Of a DNA stretch of 64,000 bases, positions 57,816-64,000 are shown piece after piece. This DNA comes from Buttiauxella massiliensis (lineage in GTDB: Bacteria; Pseudomonadota; Gammaproteobacteria; Enterobacterales; Enterobacteriaceae): contig NZ_LR722649.1 of NCBI RefSeq assembly GCF_902500225.1, positions 124,001 to 188,000 on the forward strand, written 5' to 3'. The position numbers and the translations under genes are program-made. The notes beneath the pieces were generated by a model that saw only the letters and a program-made list of their open reading frames with translations, made no database searches and had not been told where the DNA came from. How positions within the stretch are numbered: position 1 is the stretch's first letter; each line of letters opens with the position of its first letter.

Positions 57816-58466
57816 ATGATAAACAATATCACTATAAATAATGTATCTAGTCAAGTAATGGTTGTTATACCTTGTGTGTTAATGGTGGCGGGAGTAATTC
57901 ATCAGCTAAATGCCAGGCCGGAATTTAAAAATTCAATTAATATTATTAAAGATATTCATGCCGCTTATGATGAAGTGTTAAAAACCCCCCATTCCACTAT
58001 TATCTTAAATGTCAGTAAATCATCACAGCGATTATCTGATGAGGTAAAGTTTATTAAATGGTATCGAAAGGCAAAGCCAAATAAAAATATTGTTATTTAC
58101 ACTCATAATCATAAGGTTAACATTCTGAAGTATATTTCATCTCTTGGTGTTCGAGTGGTTATATCTCAGTATGAATCACCATCAATATTTATGGAGCTGT
58201 TAATAAAATCACTATCTAGTGGCATAACTCTACACAGCCCAATGATTAAAACTGTTCTGCAGGAGCAGATACCTGCTGAATTGACGGAATGTGAGATGCA
58301 AGTGATCGAGCAGCTATTTTTAGGTCGTAACGTTACCCAGGTAGCAAAGCGTTTGGGGCGCGATATCAGAACAGTAAGCTCACATAAAAGACATGCAATG
58401 GAAAAGCTGGGGTTTCACTGTGATAAAGACCTCCATGTTTTTCGTTGCGAGTTAACAGGTAATTAA
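57816..58466 (+). CDS. yjjQ: LuxR-type regulator YjjQ
   Basis: Transcription factor of 216 residues with a degenerate receiver-like N-terminal half and a LuxR/FixJ helix-turn-helix at the C-terminus (about 152-210; LTECEMQVIEQLFLGRN, DIRTVSSHKRHAMEKLG). In E. coli YjjQ represses flagellar and other genes and is silenced by H-NS (known). AT-rich, as usual for this pair. AAGGGA lies five bases before the ATG. It forms an operon with bglJ 22 bases on. Shorter than the E. coli protein (about 240), mostly at the N-terminus. Confidence 0.85.
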   Translation: MINNITINNVSSQVMVVIPCVLMVAGVIHQLNARPEFKNSINIIKDIHAAYDEVLKTPHSTIILNVSKSSQRLSDEVKFIKWYRKAKPNKNIVIYTHNHKVNILKYISSLGVRVVISQYESPSIFMELLIKSLSSGITLHSPMIKTVLQEQIPAELTECEMQVIEQLFLGRNVTQVAKRLGRDIRTVSSHKRHAMEKLGFHCDKDLHVFRCELTGN

Positions 58467-58488
58467 TTGTTATTATAAGGATATTTAG

Positions 58489-59187
58489 ATGACAGAAAAC
58501 AAGGAAAAGACCTTTTTGCATAACCCTTTTTGTCGTGCAGTAGTTATTAGTAAACGGCCGTTGATGAGAGAAGGTTTTCAGATCGTTATGAAAGAAAAAG
58601 CAGCAGAATCTTCACAGGTTTTGTTGGCGGATTATTTAGAGCTAAATTCAGAAATTCTGGAGCAGGGGGATGTTGTCGTGCTTGAATTGGATAGTTCGCA
58701 ACAGGAGTTTATAGAGCTATGCGATTTTCTGAAACATCTGAAAAATAAATCACAGCATGTGAGATGGATATTTATTTTGCCTCTACATCTGCTTAATCTC
58801 GCTGTTGAACGATTGTTGACAACCAAAACTTCATTGCTTTCTTTACATGAACCAATGAACAGCATTATCGAGCATGTATTTAATAATGCTAGTGATGTTG
58901 AAAGAATCAGCGACTGTCTTTTGCAGGAGAAAGCTGCACAGACATCTGTTAATGATATGGTCAAAACGAGTTTAACTTTTTCAGAATGCCGAGTTTTACG
59001 GCTGATCAGTAAAGGTTGGAAGTTAGTGCAAATTGCGACTCTCCTTGAAAAAAACTATAAAACTGTTAGCGCGCAAAAAAAAAGTGCTATGCGCCGATTG
59101 GAAATTAAAACAGATGCCGAAATGTATGCCTGGCTATTTAGTGAACATGGAAAGCGGGAGTTAAATATTCCACCTTATAACCAGTGA
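58489..59187 (+). CDS. bglJ: LuxR-type regulator BglJ
   Basis: Transcription factor of 232 residues that in E. coli pairs with RcsB to activate bgl, leuO and others against H-NS silencing (known). The receiver-like N-terminal domain lacks the usual phosphorylation site; LuxR helix-turn-helix about 160-215 (LTFSECRVLRLISKGW, NYKTVSAQKKSAMRRL). AAGGA lies before the ATG. Order yjjQ-bglJ near fhuF is as in E. coli. Its possible targets in this window include the asc genes, but no evidence shows that. Confidence 0.87.
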   Translation: MTENKEKTFLHNPFCRAVVISKRPLMREGFQIVMKEKAAESSQVLLADYLELNSEILEQGDVVVLELDSSQQEFIELCDFLKHLKNKSQHVRWIFILPLHLLNLAVERLLTTKTSLLSLHEPMNSIIEHVFNNASDVERISDCLLQEKAAQTSVNDMVKTSLTFSECRVLRLISKGWKLVQIATLLEKNYKTVSAQKKSAMRRLEIKTDAEMYAWLFSEHGKRELNIPPYNQ

Positions 59188-59207
59188 GTATGAAAATAAT
59201 AAGGTAC

Positions 59208-59236
59208 GACTGAGGAGCTTAAATTTGTCCTCAGTC
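59208..59236. terminator. Inverted repeat between bglJ and ybaK-like gene
   Basis: Nine-base arms GACTGAGGA (59208-59216) and TCCTCAGTC (59228-59236) around an AT-rich loop, between two convergent genes. Weak T-tracts on either side; probable shared terminator. Confidence 0.55.
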
Positions 59237-59242
59237 TCCTGA

Positions 59243-59701
59243 TTATTGGCACACATCAACCCAATGTGCAGCGGTGAGTTCTGCTAAGCGAGCAGGTGAA
59301 ATACGCACCGCGCTATGAATGGCTCCGGCAGCAGGTAAAACCTCCTCGTACTGTTTAAGTGAAATATCGCAGTAAACAGTTAACGGATTTTCTAGTCCAA
59401 AAGGACACACTCCGCCCACGGGGTGGCCTGTCCAGGTAACAACCTCATCACTGCTAAGCATGCGGGCTTTGGCCCCAAAAACAGTTTTAAGTTTTTTATT
59501 ATCCAGGCGTGCGTCACCTTTCGCGACAACCAAGACCACTCTATCCTTCACTTTCAACGACAATGTTTTAGCAATCTGCCCAGGCTCGACGTTATGGGCT
59601 ACCGCAGCTAAAGCAACAGTTGCTGTACTTTGATTCAATTCAATGATGTCGATATCGGGGGCGTTTTCGGCAAAGAATTGCCGGACGGACTGCAGGCTCA
59701 T
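59243..59701 (-). CDS. YbaK/EbsC-family aminoacyl-tRNA deacylase-like protein
   Basis: Member of the YbaK/ProX superfamily, which hydrolyses mischarged aminoacyl-tRNAs such as Ala- or Cys-tRNA-Pro. It is 152 residues, with the conserved GQIAKTLSLKV, the central lysine-rich ARLDNKKLKTVFGAKARML and the family loop GGVCPFG. The exact sub-family (YbaK, ProXp-ala or another) is not resolved. GGGAG six bases before the ATG is a good ribosome-binding sequence and lies inside an upstream open frame on the same strand. Confidence 0.88.
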   Translation of the reverse strand: MSLQSVRQFFAENAPDIDIIELNQSTATVALAAVAHNVEPGQIAKTLSLKVKDRVVLVVAKGDARLDNKKLKTVFGAKARMLSSDEVVTWTGHPVGGVCPFGLENPLTVYCDISLKQYEEVLPAAGAIHSAVRISPARLAELTAAHWVDVCQ

Positions 59702-59862
59702 GCTTTTCTCCCATTCTGTTCAGCAAATAATTTGGCATAAGTATGTGCTATATGTAAACCAGTGAAACCGACCCTGATTGTGTCGAATGAAAGGGCGACG
59801 TTGTGATGTGAAATACCTAAAGAAGCTAAAGTTTCAGTGATTTCTGGATCTTCTTCACATTC

Positions 59863-59893
59863 ACTGCAACCGGTTTCAGTAACCGGTTGCAGT
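59863..59893. promoter_or_regulatory. 31-base perfect palindrome with two AACCGGTT operator cores
   Basis: Arms ACTGCAACCGGTT (59863-59875) and AACCGGTTGCAGT (59881-59893) flank TCAGT. Each arm contains the core AACCGGTT, itself palindromic and shared with the ascF operator at 44765-44772. The right arm overlaps a possible -35 (TTGCAG, 59887-59892) with a possible -10 AATACT 17 bases on (59910-59915), so a bound LacI-type repressor would block the PTS transcript. Confidence 0.65.
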
Positions 59894-59955
59894 ACGTGAA
59901 TTAGCGATGAATACTTAAACGGTCACACACCTGTACCCAATAATAAGAGCAGCCT

Positions 59956-60102
59956 ATGAAACCGATTTTTTTATGCTGTGCCGCTGATGTCGAATTGAAA
60001 GCTGTATCTAAAAAGGTCCCGGTTTCGGGGACGAATTCTATGAATTACGGACTGTTGCGCGGCGATACTTTTCCCGCGGCTACATTCGCGTTGATAGCCT
60101 GA
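59956..60102 (+). pseudogene. Remnant of a lactose/cellobiose-type PTS EIIB gene
   Basis: A 48-codon frame with a fair ribosome-binding sequence (AAGAG, six bases before ATG). The N-terminus MKPIFLCCAAD resembles EIIB proteins around the phosphocysteine (pattern MKKI-LCCAAGMST), the middle VELKAVSKK resembles the first beta strand/helix join, and the C-terminus NSMNYGLLRGDTF resembles the NSMDYGMMNGEK ending. Normal EIIBs have about 100 residues, so roughly half is gone, including the phosphate-binding loop after the cysteine. Comparison is from memory of the family. The stop is 13 bases before the EIIC start, the expected gene order. A leader peptide is the alternative reading. Confidence 0.55.
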
Positions 60103-60115
60103 CTGGAGTTCCGAT

Positions 60116-61462
60116 ATGTCTACGAATCATGCAGCTTTTAATTTGATTTTCCGTTTTGTAGAAAACTACGTTAGTCCCATTGCGGGACGAATCTCTTCAC
60201 AGCGCCATGTTATGGCGATTCGTGATGGGTTTATTTCCGCGATGCCATTTATGATTGTCGGTTCGTTCTTATTGGTCTTTGCCTATCCACCGTTCTCGCC
60301 AACCACCACCTGGGGGTTTGCACGTGCGTGGCTGGATATGGCGAAACAGTTTGAAGGGCAAATTCTGACGCCGTTTGATATGACGATGGGCATTATGTCT
60401 ATCTACATTTGTGCGGCTATTGCGTATAACCTCGGTAAGCACTATGTGAAGTCGCACGGTCTGGACCCCTTCATGTGTGCAATGCTTTCACTCATGGCTT
60501 TTCTGCTGGTGGCAGCACCAAAAACTAAAGGCACGATGCCGGTAGATAGCATGGGAGGTACAGGGATTTTCACTGCAATTCTGGTGGCGATTTACTGTGT
60601 CGAAATGATGCGTTTCTTGAAAGCGCACAATATCGGAATCAAGCTCCCGGACCAGGTTCCACCGATGATCAAAAACTCCTTTGATCTTCTGATCCCCGTT
60701 CTGGTTGTGGTGCTAACGCTTTACCCGCTGAGCCTGTTCATTCAGTCTGAGTTTGGCATGTTAATTCCACAAGCCATTATGTCACTGTTCAAACCGCTAG
60801 TTTCTGCGGCGGACTCACTGCCTGCTATTTTGCTGGCGGTGCTGATTGGCCATCTGCTTTGGTTTGCAGGAATTCACGGCGCGGCCATTATTTCTGGCAT
60901 GTTGCAAATGTTCTGGCTGACCAACCTCGGCATGAACCAGAGCGCGTTGGCACAAGGTGCACCACTGCCACACATCTTTATGGAAGCGTTCTGGACTTTC
61001 TTTATCGTGATTGGTGGCTCGGGTGCAACCATGGGGTTGGTGATTTGCTATCTGCGTAGTAAATCAGCTCACCTGCGCTCAATTGGGCGACTAAGCGTGG
61101 TGCCAAGTTTCTTTAACATTAATGAACCGGTCATTTTCGGTACGCCAATTGTTATGAACCCAGTGTTCTTTATTCCGTTCCTGCTGGCACCAATGGTTAA
61201 CGCCGTGCTGGCGTGGGGCGCAATGAAGATGGATTTGATTGGCCGCGTGATTTCAGTTGTGCCGTGGACTGCACCTGCACCAATCGGTGCGGCATGGGCT
61301 CTGGGCTGGGATTTCCGTGCGGCGATTCTGGTTATTCTGCTGGCTGTGGTTTCCGCCATCATCTACTTCCCGTTCTTCAAAGTATACGAGAAGCAGTTGC
61401 TGGAACAAGAAGCGGAAGAAGCACAGAGATCATCCGGAGAAGAGAGCCAACAGGCTGCTTAA
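60116..61462 (+). CDS. PTS EIIC component, lactose/cellobiose family
   Basis: Membrane permease of a sugar phosphotransferase system, 448 residues with about ten helices. Family features include AIRDGFISAMPFMIVGSFLL near the N-terminus, the WFAGIHGAAIISGM loop and FNINEPVIFGTPIVMNP, which holds the conserved glutamate of the sugar site. GGAG lies seven bases before the ATG. No EIIA gene and no intact EIIB gene is adjacent, so it could work only with components encoded elsewhere, or may be on the way to loss. Sugar unknown; cellobiose or chitobiose-type beta-glucosides are typical for the family. Confidence 0.9.
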   Translation: MSTNHAAFNLIFRFVENYVSPIAGRISSQRHVMAIRDGFISAMPFMIVGSFLLVFAYPPFSPTTTWGFARAWLDMAKQFEGQILTPFDMTMGIMSIYICAAIAYNLGKHYVKSHGLDPFMCAMLSLMAFLLVAAPKTKGTMPVDSMGGTGIFTAILVAIYCVEMMRFLKAHNIGIKLPDQVPPMIKNSFDLLIPVLVVVLTLYPLSLFIQSEFGMLIPQAIMSLFKPLVSAADSLPAILLAVLIGHLLWFAGIHGAAIISGMLQMFWLTNLGMNQSALAQGAPLPHIFMEAFWTFFIVIGGSGATMGLVICYLRSKSAHLRSIGRLSVVPSFFNINEPVIFGTPIVMNPVFFIPFLLAPMVNAVLAWGAMKMDLIGRVISVVPWTAPAPIGAAWALGWDFRAAILVILLAVVSAIIYFPFFKVYEKQLLEQEAEEAQRSSGEESQQAA

Positions 61463-61484
61463 CAGTAGAGTGAGAAGTGAAATG

Positions 61485-61510
61485 AAACGGTGGGGAAACC
61501 CACCGTTTTA
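61485..61510. terminator. Bidirectional terminator between EIIC and fhuF
   Basis: Ten-base arms AAACGGTGGG (61485-61494) and CCCACCGTTT (61499-61508) with tetraloop GAAA; T-runs arise on both strands. It overlaps the fhuF stop codon. Confidence 0.88.
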
Positions 61511-62296
61511 CTTTAACGTACAGTCACCGCAACGTTGTACATCTGGCAGTTTATAGCGTTGGCAGCAGGTGCGACGTACCAGTAAACCTTCACGTAGAAT
61601 GACGGTACGGTAGAGGGGATTATCCTGACCATCCTGCAACTGTTTCTCAAAGAAACAGGCATGACGCAACTCGGCAATTGTCGATTCATTCAGCAACTCT
61701 CTGAGCTCGCCAAAAAACCAGTTCAGCAGATATCCCGTATTACTCCAGATGAGTTTTCCATTGATTTCGCCACTGTTTTCCAGTGCATCAACGACGGGCA
61801 TTAACCCTTTAATAATTAGCTTTTCAAGGCGTTGGGTTAACGACATTGTCGTCGCCATCTTATCTTCCTGAACGTCTAGCCAGAAAATGGCAGCTCTGCC
61901 TGTTTCGTGAAACTCAACATGGATGTGTTGCGGGTCGATATCCAGTGCACGAGGTTGGGTAATCAATGCCATGACTAGCGGCGGAACCAACAAGCCAAGA
62001 TACCATTGTGCCCATAGCGATTTTAGCGGCTTCCCTTCACGCACAAGCTGTGGTTGGTTCCGGTAAATGTGGTCACTGTAGCAGGCGAGAAGTGAAGTTA
62101 AGGCCGCAGGTTGTGCCCACTGATGCAGAGACAGGCTGGTGTGAGGTACAGGTTCATTGAGTTTGATGATGTCGTTGAAGTATGGTCGATGCACAGCAAA
62201 ATGCGTGCGTAACTCATCCGCGAGCGTCGGCTGCGAATGCGTAAATGGCGGTAGCCACGCAAAATCGTCGTTAAGCTGAGAAGATTGAAACGCCAT
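61508..62296 (-). CDS. fhuF: Ferric siderophore reductase FhuF
   Basis: 2Fe-2S protein at the cytoplasmic face of the membrane that reduces iron in imported hydroxamate siderophores. It is 262 residues, the E. coli length. Cluster cysteines are in the unusual C-terminal motif C-C-x10-C-x2-C (TCCQRYKLPDVQRCGDC). Conserved YSDHIYRNQP and SNTGYLLNWF also match. A Fur-like site lies just upstream. Transcribed alone. Confidence 0.96.
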   Translation of the reverse strand: MAFQSSQLNDDFAWLPPFTHSQPTLADELRTHFAVHRPYFNDIIKLNEPVPHTSLSLHQWAQPAALTSLLACYSDHIYRNQPQLVREGKPLKSLWAQWYLGLLVPPLVMALITQPRALDIDPQHIHVEFHETGRAAIFWLDVQEDKMATTMSLTQRLEKLIIKGLMPVVDALENSGEINGKLIWSNTGYLLNWFFGELRELLNESTIAELRHACFFEKQLQDGQDNPLYRTVILREGLLVRRTCCQRYKLPDVQRCGDCTLK

Positions 62297-62321
62297 CTAC
62301 AAACAAGACCACTAATACAAA

Positions 62322-62340
62322 TGATAATGATTGCCAATCC
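62322..62340 (-). promoter_or_regulatory. Fur-like box upstream of fhuF
   Basis: GATAATGATTGCCAATCCT matches the first nine positions of the Fur consensus GATAATGATAATCATTATC exactly and several later ones. It lies 26-44 bases before the fhuF start, a usual place for iron-dependent repression. Confidence 0.65.
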
Positions 62341-62394
62341 TATCTATAGATAGCGCCTTTAGCAAGGTTGTTTTGTGTTCAAAGCAATTAGCCG

Positions 62395-63480
62395 TTAAAA
62401 ATGAGCGGGTTCTGTTTGTGTGTGAAGGATAGTTTCGCTGACAAAGATACTATTACGGCCCTGTCGCTTGGCACGATAAAGTGCGCCGTCAGCTTTGCGT
62501 AATGCTTCATCAATGTCGTGCTGCTCAAGTGCTGCAAGGCCGATGCTTATAGTAAGATGCGTCGCCACGCTTTTATTAAACATGTGCTGAATATTTAAAT
62601 CATAAACGCGTTGGCGAATGCGCTCTGCTGTTTGCAAGGCTTGTTCAGCATCGACATCAACCAGTAAAACCATAAACTCTTCACCGCCATAACGCGTGAC
62701 GACATCACGTGAACGGACAGCGTCACGAATAGCCGCAGAGACATGCGTCAGAGCCTTATCGCCCATGTTATGGCCATAGTTATCGTTGTAGGATTTAAAA
62801 TGGTCGATATCCAGCAGCAGTATGTAATGCTGGCCGCTTCCGACTGAGAGCAGAGTATCAAAACGGTTCTGGAACCCACGGCGATTATTCAAACCGGTAA
62901 GCGGATCTAACATACTAAGATCGTTAAGGGTTTCTTTTTCCTCAAGCAGCTTATTCATCAAACGACGCGTAAAGTTATCATGACGCTGATGAATGATATG
63001 TTGAATGGTAATCCCCACCCCTGGCAGAACAATTGAATACAACAGGCGCGGCCAGTTGGCACCCTGATCAAGCCAGAATATGATTAAGGTGGCCGGCAGG
63101 CATGCGGCAATAAATGCTTGTATATTATTAATAAAAGAGATTGCGCCAATAAATAATATTGCCAACAAGGCAATAATTAAAAAAGAAACGTCTTTATTTG
63201 GCATTGCAGAGACTTTTATATAGATATGCCCCGCCCAGAGTAAGCCAATAATTAACGAAATGAAGTTAATGTTAATTAGTTTCTTTTTATTTACCAGCTG
63301 CCAAAGCAGACAGGACAGGCTTACCACCAGCACCAGAACAATGGGTACTGTAATATGTTGCGTATTAGTTGCCGGGGATATCATGCTAAATCCCGCAGAA
63401 AACGCATTTAATAATAAAAATAAACGCAAAGAGAGTTGATGTTTCCCTTTGAGTAAAGTGGACCAATTTGTTGCTGTCAT
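62395..63480 (-). CDS. Membrane-bound diguanylate cyclase (GGDEF)
   Basis: Makes cyclic di-GMP from two GTP. It is 361 residues: five to six membrane helices in the first ~165 residues (a sensor of unassigned type), a short charged linker, then a GGDEF domain from about 188 (LDPLTGLNNRRGF). The active site is intact as GGEEF at 265-269, and an RxxD inhibitory site (RSRD, 256-259) lies exactly five residues before it, so product inhibition is expected. In E. coli fhuF and yjjZ are neighbours; here this gene lies between them. Not assigned to a named E. coli cyclase. Confidence 0.9.
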   Translation of the reverse strand: MTATNWSTLLKGKHQLSLRLFLLLNAFSAGFSMISPATNTQHITVPIVLVLVVSLSCLLWQLVNKKKLININFISLIIGLLWAGHIYIKVSAMPNKDVSFLIIALLAILFIGAISFINNIQAFIAACLPATLIIFWLDQGANWPRLLYSIVLPGVGITIQHIIHQRHDNFTRRLMNKLLEEKETLNDLSMLDPLTGLNNRRGFQNRFDTLLSVGSGQHYILLLDIDHFKSYNDNYGHNMGDKALTHVSAAIRDAVRSRDVVTRYGGEEFMVLLVDVDAEQALQTAERIRQRVYDLNIQHMFNKSVATHLTISIGLAALEQHDIDEALRKADGALYRAKRQGRNSIFVSETILHTQTEPAHF

Positions 63481-63712
63481 ATCAAAAATAGTTCTTTCGA
63501 CTCATGTCGACATCATGCTGTGAATGAAGTAGGAAAATATATCCGGAAAGTGATTACTTCATGTAGGCAATAGGTGTTAATCAGAGATTTAACATTAAGC
63601 GCCAATCTATCACCTTACTGAATATATGTCATCTGATGATGCGGAAAGCTTAAGATTTCTAATGTAAAACTGACGATACGCTATCGCTGACAAACGAGAA
63701 ATAATATCATAT

Positions 63713-63731
63713 GATATTGGTTATCATTACC
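63713..63731 (+). promoter_or_regulatory. Fur-like box upstream of yjjZ
   Basis: GATATTGGTTATCATTACC resembles the Fur consensus and contains TTGGT-N7-ACCAA as an inner inverted repeat (63718-63734). It lies 17-35 bases before the yjjZ start. E. coli yjjZ is reported as iron/Fur controlled. Confidence 0.6.
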
Positions 63732-63747
63732 AATTGATGAGATAGCG

Positions 63748-63990
63748 ATGATGTTACAACGTCAGTTAGAAAGTGCATGGGGTGTGCTGGTGCCGGCAGG
63801 TATCGTCGCCGCGTTACTGTATCTTGATCTTTCTTTTAGCCAGTGGCGCGTCTTGATTGTATTAGGATTATTGGTGACCGCAGCCATGCTGTACCATAAA
63901 CGGTTACGTCATTTTGTGCTGCTACCGTCATGCGTTGCATTTGCCAGTGGGCTTGCTTTGGTGATGATGAATATGGGAACGATGAAATAG
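63748..63990 (+). CDS. yjjZ: YjjZ, small membrane protein (DUF1435)
   Basis: 80-residue protein with two to three hydrophobic segments (WGVLVPAGIVAALLYL, VLIVLGLLVTAAML and FVLLPSCVAFASGLALVMM) and a short basic loop YHKRLRH. Function unknown. Matches E. coli YjjZ in length and in the MLQR start, LYHK-LRH and LLPSC segments. Two adjacent ATG codons (63748, 63751) could serve as start. Probably iron-regulated through the upstream Fur-like box. Confidence 0.88.
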   Translation: MMLQRQLESAWGVLVPAGIVAALLYLDLSFSQWRVLIVLGLLVTAAMLYHKRLRHFVLLPSCVAFASGLALVMMNMGTMK

Positions 63991-64000
63991 CGAGATAAAA

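Overview
The window is a chromosomal segment of a member of the Enterobacteriaceae. Almost every gene has a close E. coli/Salmonella counterpart of the same length (valS 951 aa, pepA 503, rlmG 378, fadH 672, yjgR 500, aer 506, fhuF 262). Regulatory sites (UhpA/CRP, FadR, sigma-28, sigma-54, Fur) sit where those counterparts have them. miaE, a chromosomal dihydroxyacetone kinase of the Citrobacter/Klebsiella type and pobA point away from E. coli K-12 itself. I cannot fix the genus. There are no rRNA or tRNA genes, no CRISPR array, no prophage and no insertion sequence.

Layout. (1) 1-17 kb: the end of miaE, then the hexose-phosphate uptake locus uhpABCT, then the conserved block yjgM, yjgN, valS-holC, pepA, lptF-lptG, yjgR. 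(2) 17-31 kb: dihydroxyacetone kinase, ygjP, rlmG, fadH, and a complete autoinducer-2 system (lsrK, lsrR, divergent lsrACDBFG). (3) 31-43 kb: a lone family-17 glycosyltransferase, putrescine aminotransferase patA with a sigma-54 promoter, a five-gene peptide-type ABC importer, proP, the redox taxis receptor aer with a sigma-28 promoter, and curA. (4) 43-52.6 kb: accessory metabolism: the aryl-beta-glucoside system ascG/ascFB, a LysR regulator divergent from an MHS-family symporter and an M20 amidohydrolase, and an unrecognised methyltransferase-like gene. (5) 52.6-64 kb: yjjA, a TetR regulator, yjjB-yjjP, pobA with an AraC regulator, yjjQ-bglJ, a YbaK-like protein, a PTS EIIC preceded by what looks like a decayed EIIB, fhuF, a diguanylate cyclase and yjjZ.

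Compared from memory with E. coli, backbone blocks from about 96, 69 and 99 minutes are joined here, with accessory cassettes at the seams. uhp lies between miaE and yjgM; lsr plus a glycosyltransferase lies between fadH and patA; the ABC importer and proP lie between patA and aer; a TetR gene sits where dnaT-dnaC would be; pobA and its regulator lie between yjjP and yjjQ; and a PTS remnant and a cyclase flank fhuF. Repeats include two ERIC elements, one REP-like element and three related CCCTC-type hairpins.

The most unusual spot is 59.7-60.1 kb. A 31-bp palindrome made of two AACCGGTT operator cores overlaps a possible promoter, followed by a 48-codon reading frame that keeps the N-terminal CCAA and C-terminal NSMNYG-type motifs of a lactose/cellobiose-type EIIB but has lost its middle, followed by an intact EIIC.
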